A stretch of DNA of 14,409 nt. It comes from JAENVT01 sp031424145 (GTDB lineage Bacteria > Actinomycetota > Acidimicrobiia > Acidimicrobiales > Ilumatobacteraceae). The position numbers were made by a program, and so were the translations under genes. Where the stretch lies: assembly GCA_031424145.1 (NCBI GenBank), contig JANPGV010000158.1:1-14409 (forward strand), read 5' to 3'. Every line of letters starts with the position of its first letter. Positions within the stretch are counted from its first letter, which is position 1. Below, in pieces: positions 1 through 9,400 of this stretch. The notes below the pieces were generated by a model, which saw only the letters and a program-made list of their open reading frames with translations, searched no databases and was not told the origin of the DNA.

Positions 1-1464
<1,464 letters not shown>

Positions 1465-1562
1465 CTTCCCATTTTGGCCCGCGGCTAGCGCATGGCCAGT
1501 TGTTCAGGGCATACCCGGCTCTCAGACTCAAGAACACATGGTTCGGTGCCGATACACGGTAG

Positions 1563-3734
1563 GTGACGGACGAGGAGTTGGCTGGTCAGCCTGGTGGCGT
1601 GGCGACGCGCCCCGACCACGAACCTGAGGCTGATGGCGGGGAACATGTGTTTTCGCCGAAGGACTTCCGTCTCAACCTGAACGCGCGGATGGCGGTCGAT
1701 GAAGACAACCCGCCGCCGGATCCATCCACTCTCCCCAATCTCGACAACCCGGCGATTCGTACGTTGACCTGGGAACTCGTGGTACCCGACCGGCCGGCGT
1801 CGTCCGCGCCGAGCGCGGCAACGCCCGTCCCGTTGCCGCCGCCGAGTCGGGTCCCGCCCCCACCCGCACGACCGTCGCCCCCCTCCCAACCGCCGCCAGT
1901 CGTGGCATCCTCGACGCTCGAAGCCGAGGGCATCCACGAGGATTTCGAAGGCGATCAGGTTCAAGGTCAGGTTGAAGGTCATGTGGAGGATGAGGCGGTC
2001 GCAGGCGATGAGTTCGCAGATCTGGAGACCGAAACGGAGCTCCACGACGACCTTTCTGGCGACGACGATGAACTAATCGAGGCGGTTGTGTCACCCGTAG
2101 TCGCAGCTGCAGCGCCAGTCGCTCAACCAGTCGCTCAACCAGTCGTTCAACCAGAGGTGAACCGGCTCGGGTTGGTGCCTGACTTGATCGATGACGACTC
2201 GCCCATCGAATTGCCACCGATCACACCGTCCGGTCCCGTCGTCGCCCACGTGCAGAGCGTGTATGTGCCGGTGCTGGCCGAAACGCTGTACATCCCGCCG
2301 CCGCAACGGCAGGCGGTTGCTCCGGTCCCCATTCAGCCTGCTGACACGAAGGGGAAGGGCAAGTCAGGCGAGAAGCGCAAGGGGCACCTGCTTCGGACGT
2401 TCATGACCTTGGTGGTCTTGTGCGGACTGCTGGGGGGAGGAGCGCTCGCCGCCAAGAAGTACCTCCTGCAGCAGAAGCCCGAGTGGTCCGCAGAGATGAA
2501 ACCGATTGCGGATGAAGTCTCGCGGTCGCGCGATCTGCCGTTCAAGCACTCCGTTGCGGTCACCGAGCTTCCGGTCGACCAGTACGCGAGGCGGCTGGCC
2601 GGCTCAATCATCGGTCCCGGTGCCGAGCCTGCACCGACATGGCGCGCACTCGGTCTGCTGAACGGCGAGCTCGATCTCGACGTGGTCGGTCGGCAGGCGA
2701 TGAACGACTCGCCCGCCTTCTACGATCCATCCACGAAGACGATCGTCGTTGCGGACGATCTGAAGTCCTACGAGCACCTCTATCGCTTTGCGCTTCGCCG
2801 AGCACTGACGACAGCACTGCTCGACCAGCAATATGACTGGAGCACCCGCGTCGCTTCTTCGTCTCCGGCAACCGCGTTGGGCATCAGGTCGACCATCGAT
2901 GGCGACGCGTTGGCGATCGCCAACTTGCTTGCGGCAAGCGATGCCCCCGATCAGCTGGCCCCCGAATTGTTCTCCTTCGTCCAAGGGCACGGAAGCACGC
3001 TGGCACCATCCCAATATGCGGCGACGCTCGCCGGTCGCAGCGGGGTGGCTATGCGTCCAACGATCACGTCGATGGGCAACGACCCTGTGGCGCTGGCAAC
3101 CCTCGAGCAGTCCACGCCCGGCAGCGATGGGTTCCTCAATGCCGGCCGAGCCGCGCCGACGACGGCCGCACCGGCCGACACGCAGGGAATGATGTTCTGG
3201 TATTACGTGCTTGCCAGTCGTATCGACGACGGGCTCGCATGGTCCGCTGCCTCGCAATGGACGGGTGACGCGATCGCGACCAGCGGTTCGGCCACCGATG
3301 GGTCGACGAGCCAGTGCGTCGATGCAACTGTCGCCGCCGCTGACGCGGACGGCGCAGCAGTTCTCCTCACCGCCTTGCAGTCGTGGGCACAAGCCGCTCC
3401 TGCCGAGTCGACGACCTCCGTCAGCCCCGCAGATGGCAACCAGGTGACGCTCCGAGCCTGCGACCCGGGCGCCGCGCTGACGGCATCGATACCAGTGAAG
3501 GTGCCAGTCGTCTTCGGTGGTGCCGGCGTGGAGCGTGCCCTTGTGCAGGCCGCGCAGAGTGCCTCGAACGGAGCTCAGGTCGACGCGGTGTGCCTCATAT
3601 CGGCTGCGCGGGCGCGGGGCACAGCGCTGAGCTCACCTGCGGACGATGCGCCGGTTTTCGCTGTCGACTGGCACGCGGCGTACGTCACCGCCAACCTGGA
3701 TCTGGCAAGCGGCTGTGTAACTGCTGCGGGCTGA
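1563..3734 (+). CDS. membrane-anchored protein with degenerate metallopeptidase-like outer domain
   Basis: A 723-residue protein starting at GTG; only a weak G-rich stretch precedes it, so the start is tentative. Residues 1 to about 260 are low complexity: a proline-rich segment around 82-110, an acidic segment around 120-180, and a PVAQ-PVAQ-PVVQ repeat. A Lys-rich patch (about 262-276) precedes a single hydrophobic helix at about 279-297, suggesting cytoplasmic N-terminus and outer C-terminus. The outer domain contains FYDPSTKTIVV from 386, RALTTALLDQQYDW at 413-426 and STIDGDA at 443-449. From memory, these line up with actinobacterial zinc metallopeptidase-like proteins that carry HExxHAL-DQ and a downstream EGDA. 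Here the His, Glu, His and Glu positions are R413, A414, T417 and D446, so zinc proteolysis is unlikely. Later segments (QWTGDA, CVDATVAA) also resemble that family. The gene converges on the YajQ-family gene. Function is unknown; a binding or scaffold role is only a guess. Confidence 0.85.
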   Translation: MTDEELAGQPGGVATRPDHEPEADGGEHVFSPKDFRLNLNARMAVDEDNPPPDPSTLPNLDNPAIRTLTWELVVPDRPASSAPSAATPVPLPPPSRVPPPPARPSPPSQPPPVVASSTLEAEGIHEDFEGDQVQGQVEGHVEDEAVAGDEFADLETETELHDDLSGDDDELIEAVVSPVVAAAAPVAQPVAQPVVQPEVNRLGLVPDLIDDDSPIELPPITPSGPVVAHVQSVYVPVLAETLYIPPPQRQAVAPVPIQPADTKGKGKSGEKRKGHLLRTFMTLVVLCGLLGGGALAAKKYLLQQKPEWSAEMKPIADEVSRSRDLPFKHSVAVTELPVDQYARRLAGSIIGPGAEPAPTWRALGLLNGELDLDVVGRQAMNDSPAFYDPSTKTIVVADDLKSYEHLYRFALRRALTTALLDQQYDWSTRVASSSPATALGIRSTIDGDALAIANLLAASDAPDQLAPELFSFVQGHGSTLAPSQYAATLAGRSGVAMRPTITSMGNDPVALATLEQSTPGSDGFLNAGRAAPTTAAPADTQGMMFWYYVLASRIDDGLAWSAASQWTGDAIATSGSATDGSTSQCVDATVAAADADGAAVLLTALQSWAQAAPAESTTSVSPADGNQVTLRACDPGAALTASIPVKVPVVFGGAGVERALVQAAQSASNGAQVDAVCLISAARARGTALSSPADDAPVFAVDWHAAYVTANLDLASGCVTAAG
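2115..2150 (+). repeat. 12-bp in-frame tandem repeat, three units
   Basis: Three consecutive 12-bp units (ccagtcgctcaa, ccagtcgctcaa, ccagtcgttcaa) encode PVAQ, PVAQ, PVVQ in the cytoplasmic low-complexity part of the membrane-anchored protein. The first two are identical and the third differs by one base, which fits recent slippage. Unit number may vary between strains. Confidence 0.85.
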
Positions 3735-3751
3735 CCGCGACCTAGTCGCGG
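3735..3751. terminator. GC-rich hairpin between convergent genes (possible bidirectional terminator)
   Basis: CCGCGAC at 3735-3741 pairs perfectly with GTCGCGG at 3745-3751. The 3-nt loop (cta) is the stop codon of the YajQ-family gene read on the minus strand, and the left arm exactly fills the gap between the two convergent stop codons. No T-tract follows on either strand, so this is not a textbook intrinsic terminator. A U-less stem that pauses or protects both 3' ends is the plausible role. Confidence 0.45.
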
Positions 3752-4230
3752 AAGTTCTGGAACTGCAGCGGGATCCCGAGATCGGCGCCCTTCAAGGTCG
3801 AGATGATCGTTTGCAGGTCGTCACGTTTCTTGCCGGTGACCCGCACCGTCTCGCCCTGGGTCTGGCTACTGATCCCTTTCGGGCCCTTCTCTTTGATCAT
3901 CTTGTTGATCTCACGAGCCTTGTCGGATGAGATGCCAACCTTGACGGTGAGGACCTGGCGAACACTGTTCTGGGTGGCCTCTTCGATCTTGCCGTAGTCG
4001 AGGCCCTTCAATGACACTCCGCGCTTGACCAACTTCTCCTCGATGACCGTTCGCAAAGCGGTGAGGCGATCTTCGCTGGATGTGCGCAGGGTCAGCACAA
4101 GCTCGCTTTGTTCGATCGACGAGTCGGTGTTCTTGAAGTCGTAGCGCGTCGCGATTTCCCGCTGCGCTTGGTCGATGGCGTTTCGCATTTCCTGCCGATC
4201 GACCTCGGAGACAACATCAAAGCTGGGCAT
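3742..4230 (-). CDS. yajQ: YajQ-family nucleotide/c-di-GMP-binding protein
   Basis: A full-length 162-residue YajQ (UPF0234) protein. It begins MPSFDVVSEVDRQE, the typical start of the family, and shows RYDFKNTDSSIE near residue 30, a KGLDYGKIEEAT segment near 100, and the hallmark end KGADLGIPLQFQNFRD. The family forms two ferredoxin-like folds that bind nucleotides. In Xanthomonas a YajQ protein binds cyclic di-GMP and acts as a transcriptional co-regulator, and other members bind nucleic acid; which role applies here cannot be read from sequence. The protein is cytoplasmic, with no signal peptide or membrane segment. The gene is alone on its strand, tail-to-tail with the preceding gene and about 50 bp from the divergently oriented tRNA-Tyr, so both promoters must share that short interval or sit partly in this gene. 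ATG is supported by the family N-terminus. Confidence 0.95.
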   Translation of the reverse strand: MPSFDVVSEVDRQEMRNAIDQAQREIATRYDFKNTDSSIEQSELVLTLRTSSEDRLTALRTVIEEKLVKRGVSLKGLDYGKIEEATQNSVRQVLTVKVGISSDKAREINKMIKEKGPKGISSQTQGETVRVTGKKRDDLQTIISTLKGADLGIPLQFQNFRD

Positions 4231-4284
4231 GTCGTGAGACTAGTTGCGCCGCTAACCTCATTTCCTCTGATGGCTCCCTCAGAT

Positions 4285-4367
4285 GGGTCGGTACCCGAGT
4301 GGCCAAAGGGGGTTGACTGTAAATCAACTGGCATAGTCCTACGGAGGTTCGAATCCTTCCCGGCCCA
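4285..4367 (+). tRNA. tRNA-Tyr (anticodon GTA)
   Basis: An 83-nt class II tRNA. The acceptor stem GGGTCGG at 4285-4291 pairs with CCGGCCC at 4360-4366, with discriminator A4367. The anticodon stem GTTGA/TCAAC encloses CTGTAAA, giving anticodon GTA. A long variable arm, expected of bacterial tRNA-Tyr, precedes the T arm GGAGG-TTCGAAT-CCTTC at 4343-4359. The 3' CCA is not encoded. A strong terminator follows 9 bp downstream. Confidence 0.97.
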
Positions 4368-4376
4368 CTCTCGGTG

Positions 4377-4415
4377 ATCGCCAGGCTCCACCGGGGCCTG
4401 GCGATTCTGATTTTT
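4377..4415 (+). terminator. intrinsic terminator after tRNA-Tyr
   Basis: ATCGCCAGGC at 4377-4386 pairs perfectly with GCCTGGCGAT at 4396-4405 around a 9-nt loop, followed by a T-rich tail with five T at 4411-4415. It begins 9 nt after the tRNA discriminator base. It lies between tRNA-Tyr and the ABC-F gene, so any read-through into the latter would be attenuated here. Confidence 0.85.
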
Positions 4416-4464
4416 CGACTGACCACCCCGAACGACCGACAACCACTCCCGAACGACCACTCAC

Positions 4465-6270
4465 ATGATCCTCATCGACGCCGAACGACTCGCCGCCAGC
4501 CGGCCCAACCGACCTTTGTTCGCAGATGTCTCGGTGACGCTCAGCGATGGCGACCGGCTCGGTGTCGTCGGGCTCAACGGCTCCGGTAAGAGCACCTTGC
4601 TGCGCATGCTGGCGGGGGAGTCACAACCTGAGTCCGGCGAGGTTCGATGGGGCCGTGGGGCGCGGGTCGGCTTTGTCTCGCAGAACCCGACGCTGCCAAC
4701 GGGCTCAGTGCGCGACGCCGTTGGCGCGGAATGGCAAGGCGAGGCGATGCTCGATCGACTGGGCATGACGCCGTTGCTCGACACGTCGACCGGCGAGTTA
4801 TCCGGTGGTCAGGCAAAGCGAACCGCTCTGGCGCGATTGTTGGTCGGCGAATACGAGGTGTTGATCCTCGACGAGCCGACGAATCACCTCGACCTCGACG
4901 CCATCCAGTTTCTCGAAGAGTGGCTCGCCGCGTATCGCGGCGGGCTGGTTCTGGTGACCCACGACCGCCACGTCCTCGACAAGGTCACGACCAAGGTCCT
5001 CGAACTGGATCGCGGCTCGGCGTACCTGCACGCTCCCGCCGGTTGGCACGCCGGCTCCGGCTACGCCGCGTACCTGGCCGGGCGGGCGGAACGCGAGGAG
5101 CGTGCCGAGGTCGCCGAGCAGGTCCGCAAGAACCTGGCCACTCGCGAATTGGCCTGGCTGCGGCGCGGTGCACCCGCGCGAACCTCGAAGCCAAAGGCCA
5201 GGATCGCCACGGCCACCGCGCTCGTCGAAGGACGGGCTCAGCCGCCTGCTCGTGAGGGCAACCTCGGGTTGGCGATGGGCTCGAAGCGATTGGGATCGAA
5301 GGGCATCGAACTGACCGATGTGGCGTTCGCGTGGCCCGATGGCACACCGGTCCTGGATCCGTTCTCGCTGGAGTTCGAGCCAGGCGATCGCGTCGGCGTC
5401 GTCGGCGCCAATGGTGCCGGAAAGTCGACCCTGCTCGATCTGGTCGCCGGCCGGTTGATGCCCACGTCCGGAACGGTTGATCGTGGTGCCACAGTGCAGA
5501 TCGGCTACTACGACCAGCTCGGTCGCGAGCTCGATCTCACCCAACGCGTACGCGACGCGATCGCAGGTAACAAGGGTGAGCCATCGCTTGCTGATGTCGC
5601 GTTGATGCGGCGCTTCTGGTTCGACGGTGATGCTCAGTTCGCACCGATCAGCACGTTGAGCGGTGGGGAGCGACGCCGGTTGCAGTTGCTCCTGACGCTC
5701 GTGCCCCAACCCAACGTCCTCCTGCTCGACGAACCCACGAACGACCTCGACCTCGACACGTTGCGGGCGATGGAAGACTTCCTCGACGATTGGCCTGGGA
5801 TCGTCGTCACCGTCAGCCACGACCGCGCGTTTCTCGACAGGGTCACCGACGAGTTGCTGGCCCTCGACGGGCAAGGTGGCGTGCGCTGGGTCCGTGGAGG
5901 TGTCGCCGCCTGGCTGGTCCAGCGCGCCGAAACCCCTAAACCCCTGAACTTTGTCGCTCCCAACAGGCCAGGCACGTCCGCAGCGACAAAGTTGCGTCCG
6001 GCTGGGGCGTCGGCGGCACGAAGCCCCTCGACGGTACGCCGCCAGCTGAACCAGGCCGAGCGCGACCTGGCTTCTGCGGTTGCCGCGCGCGACAAGCTGG
6101 CGGCCGAGATGAGCACCACGAACGCTCACTGGGAGTTGTCTGAGCTGGGCAACCAGTTGGCCGCGGCGCAATCGAAGGTGGGCGCCCTCGAAGAAACGTG
6201 GTTAGCCCTTGCAGCGGAGGCTGAGAACCTCGATCGCGACCCTTTGGGCCCACGCCCGCCAACGCAATAA
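4465..6270 (+). CDS. ABC-F family ATP-binding protein (Uup-like, with C-terminal coiled coil)
   Basis: A 601-residue protein with two ABC ATPase domains and no transmembrane segment, so a soluble ABC-F protein acting on ribosomes rather than a transporter. Domain 1: Walker A GLNGSGKST (K42), signature LSGGQ at 112-116, Walker B LILDEPTNHLDL (E137), switch H166. Domain 2: Walker A GANGAGKST (K320), signature LSGGE at 398-402, Walker B LLLDEPTNDLDL (E423), switch H452. A charged inter-domain arm (about 202-250) contacts tRNA in studied ABC-F proteins. A Gln/Ala-rich coiled coil at about 525-590 resembles the C-terminal domain of Uup. All ATPase residues are intact. A housekeeping translation-factor role is more likely than antibiotic resistance, though the latter is not excluded. 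The ATG follows an A/C-rich leader without a Shine-Dalgarno; the start is supported by the usual N-terminal strand preceding Walker A. Confidence 0.93.
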   Translation: MILIDAERLAASRPNRPLFADVSVTLSDGDRLGVVGLNGSGKSTLLRMLAGESQPESGEVRWGRGARVGFVSQNPTLPTGSVRDAVGAEWQGEAMLDRLGMTPLLDTSTGELSGGQAKRTALARLLVGEYEVLILDEPTNHLDLDAIQFLEEWLAAYRGGLVLVTHDRHVLDKVTTKVLELDRGSAYLHAPAGWHAGSGYAAYLAGRAEREERAEVAEQVRKNLATRELAWLRRGAPARTSKPKARIATATALVEGRAQPPAREGNLGLAMGSKRLGSKGIELTDVAFAWPDGTPVLDPFSLEFEPGDRVGVVGANGAGKSTLLDLVAGRLMPTSGTVDRGATVQIGYYDQLGRELDLTQRVRDAIAGNKGEPSLADVALMRRFWFDGDAQFAPISTLSGGERRRLQLLLTLVPQPNVLLLDEPTNDLDLDTLRAMEDFLDDWPGIVVTVSHDRAFLDRVTDELLALDGQGGVRWVRGGVAAWLVQRAETPKPLNFVAPNRPGTSAATKLRPAGASAARSPSTVRRQLNQAERDLASAVAARDKLAAEMSTTNAHWELSELGNQLAAAQSKVGALEETWLALAAEAENLDRDPLGPRPPTQ

Positions 6271-6273
6271 AAC

Positions 6274-6308
6274 CTCACTGAGAGATGCGTATTTTGACGC
6301 ATCGTGAG
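6274..6308 (+). terminator. hairpin just after the ABC-F gene (possible weak terminator)
   Basis: GATGCGT at 6284-6290 pairs with ACGCATC at 6297-6303 around a 6-nt loop; CTCAC at 6274-6278 can extend the stem with GTGAG at 6304-6308, leaving a 5-nt bulge on the 5' side. No T-tract follows. A smaller GCCG-aata-CGGC hairpin comes directly after. It begins 3 nt past the ABC-F stop, so 3'-end formation is the simplest reading. Confidence 0.45.
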
Positions 6309-6463
6309 AAGGCCGAATACGGCTTAAGTCATCGTGCGTAATCAAACACCTCGTCACCGGGCCCTTTGGCGAGTGGCTAAGGACCAGTTGACTTATGTTT
6401 CGATTCGCAGGAAAGTCGTGAAATCTCTCCGGGGCATCGGGCGTTGGGGAGTAGGGACGAAGG
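6309..6463 (+). other. leader region of the peroxidase gene
   Basis: This noncoding stretch should hold the promoter of the peroxidase gene. A TTGACT at 6388-6393 matches a -35 box, but no good -10 lies at the right distance. No riboswitch class I know was recognised. A purine-rich GGGGAGTAGGGACGAAGG stretch (6446-6463) directly precedes the ATG at 6464 and provides the ribosome-binding site for that ATG or for the in-frame ATG at 6473. Confidence 0.4.
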
Positions 6464-9400
6464 ATGGGAACCATGTTGGGACGGGGTTCTAGTCACGCGC
6501 GCTTTAACGAGCGCCAACATGCGGTAACGCCACAAAATCTGGCAAGGGCTCGAGGGCACGCCAGATCGACTGGCAGCCGCCTGCGCACGTTTGGTGCCGT
6601 TGCAGCGGCGCTTGCCCTGCTGGGTACTGGCCTTGTCAGTGGCAGCGGCTTCTCCGTGCAGGCCGCACCAGCGCCGGTCGGTCAGGGTTTCACCGTGACG
6701 CCGTCCGACCTGGCGTTCATTCTCAAGCAGATCAAGATCGCCGAGCGCCACTCGCGATCCATCCAGGGCACCGAGGCTACCCAGCCCGCGAACCCGAACC
6801 CGCTGGGCGATCCGGATTATTGCCAGGCACTCGTCGGGCCTAACCCCGATCAGATCCCGAACTACCTCACGTCGTACGGCCTGCGGTCTGTCGACGGAGG
6901 GTGCAACAACCTGCTGCCCATCTCCGCCAATGCGCACTTCGCCCAGGCCGATCAGCCTTTCCCGCGTTTGGCCAGCCCGGTCTTCCGCGCTGCAGAGCCG
7001 ATCACTGCTGCGTTCCCGGTCGGCCCGCTTGGACCGACGTCATACGCCCAGAAGTCGGGCGTGGTCGTCGATTCTCAGCCGCGCACGATCAGCAACCTGA
7101 TCGTCGATCAGACGTCGACCAACCCCGCGGCTGTCGCCGCCGCCGGTTTCCCGGTCCGTACCCAAGGCAACACAGGCATCGTCCCTTGCGCCGTGGTTCC
7201 GGGTTCCAACCCGCCCGCTGACGTTGTTCCGGCGACCCCGGTCGGTTGCGTGCCGGCACACCAAACGCTGTTCATCCCGAACGTGACCACAGACGTCGGC
7301 CTCTCGCCGCCGTACAACTCGCTGTTCACGTTCTTCGGCCAGTTCTTCGACCACGGTGTCGACCAGACCGTCAAGAGCGGCGGCACAGTGTTCGTTCCGC
7401 TGAATGCCGACGATCCGCTGGTCGCCGGACCCGATCATGTATTCGGAACCGCTGACGATCTGCCGGCGCAGCTGCGGTTCATGGTCCTCACCCGGGCACA
7501 GAACCAGCCAGGTCCCGACGGCCTGATGGGCACCACCGACGATGTCCAGAACGCCAACAACACCGACAGCCCGTGGGTCGACCAGAGCCAGACCTACACC
7601 TCGCATTCATCGCACCAGGTGTTCCTTCGCCAGTACCAGCTGAACGCTGCCGGTCGCCCCGTCGCCACCGGCAAGCTGCTTGGCCCACTTACGGCCCTCA
7701 ACGACGCCGACGGTGCCGCCACGACAGGCGCAATTTCCACGTGGGCGTCGACCAAGGCACAGGCCGCGAGCATGCTCGGGCTGCGACTTACAGACGCCGA
7801 TGTCACCAACATCCCGATGATCGCCGCCGACCCGTACGGCAAGTTCATCCCCGGTCCAGCTCGCGGGCTCCCCCAGTACGTGACAGCAACGGGCCTGGTC
7901 GAGGGCAACCGCGCCGCCCCAGTTGCGGTACCGGCCAACGTGTTGCACTTCGACACACCGTTCCTGACCGACATCGCCCACAACGCCGATCCGAGCCCGC
8001 AGGACACCGACCACAACCCTGCCACCCCGCCGGTCGCCCCTGCTCCTGATGCCGACACGGTGGCTTCTGCCGACTTCGGCAGCCAGGCCCCCGGCACATA
8101 CGACGATGAGATGCTCAACGCCCACTTCACCTGTGGTGATGGCCGTTGCAACGAGAACATCGCCCTGACGACGATCCACCAGATCTTCCACCACGAACAC
8201 GACCGTCTCGTCGACGACATCAAGCATGTCCTGACGACCGACACCTCCCCGAGTGGTGTTCTGGCGCTGGCCCAGTGGAAGCTGGCAGTGGCAGCTTCGC
8301 CTGACGGTTGGAACGGCGAGCGCCTCTTCCAGGCAGCCCGTTTCATCACCGAGATGCAATACCAGCACCTCGTGTTCGAGGAGTTCGCTCGCAAGATGCA
8401 GCCGTTGATCCGGCCCTTCCACTTGTACTCCACAGACATCAACCCGGCGATCCCTGCCGAGTTCGCCCATGCCGTCTATCGCTTCGGACACTCGATGCTC
8501 GATGAGGATGTCGCTCGCACGAACATGGACGGGACCGACAACTCGACCTCGTTGCTTCATGCGTTCCTGAACCCACCGGAGTTCTTCAACGCTCACGGTA
8601 CGTGCAACACGCCGCCGTGCAGTTCTTCAGGATGGCTCACCCCCGAGCAGGCGGCCGGTTCCATTGTCATGGGTTCATCGGACCAGGCCGGCAACGAGCT
8701 CGACGAGTTCGTCACCGACACGTTGCGCAGCAACCTCTTGGGCCTGCCGCTCGATCTGCCGACGCTGAACATGACGCGTGCCCGTGACGCGGGCATCCCG
8801 CCGTTGAACGATGTGCGCCGCCAGATCTTTGCCCAGACCAATGATGGTCAACTGGCGCCGTACACGAGCTGGTCCGACTTCGGTCAGCACCTCAAGCACC
8901 CGGAGTCGCTGATCAACTTCGTCGCCGCCTATGGCACGCACCCGACGATCGTCGGCGCAACGACGTTGGCTACCAAGAGGGCCGCCGCCAAGCTGATCGT
9001 CGATCCGACCAATCCGGTCGATCCTGCGATCCCGACCGATGCCGCTGATTTCATGTTCGGCACTGGTGCATGGGCAAGCTCCGCAGGTGTGACCACCACC
9101 GGCCTCGACAGCGTCGATCTGTGGGTCGGTGGTCTGGCCGAGATCACCAACCTGTTCGGGGGATTGCTGGGCACCACGTTCAACTACGTCTTCCAGACGA
9201 CGATGGAAAACCTCCAGGACGGCGACCGGTTCTACTACCTGGCTCGCACGCCAGGCATGAACCTGCGTTCGCAGCTGGAAGGCAACTCGTTCGCCGAGCT
9301 GATCATGCGCAACACCGATGGCACCAGTACGTTGAAGGCCGACGCCTTTGCTACTGCCGACTGCAAGTTCGAGATCGGCAGCATCGTCGGTCCGGCCTCT

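Noticed and set aside
1465..1562. Terminator between acs and the next gene
   Set aside because: Only a 4-5 bp TGGC/GCCA pairing with a long loop and no T-tract was found.
4244..4272. TTGCGC ... TGATGG as promoter of tRNA-Tyr
   Set aside because: Spacing is possible but the -10 match is too poor to annotate.
4798..6171. Minus-strand open frame of 457 codons over the ABC-F gene
   Set aside because: The plus strand carries intact Walker and signature motifs twice; the antisense frame is a high-GC shadow.
6309..6463. Cyclic di-GMP or cyclic di-AMP riboswitch before the peroxidase gene
   Set aside because: I looked for the conserved cores of these classes and saw no match; the presence of a YajQ-family gene nearby is not evidence for it.
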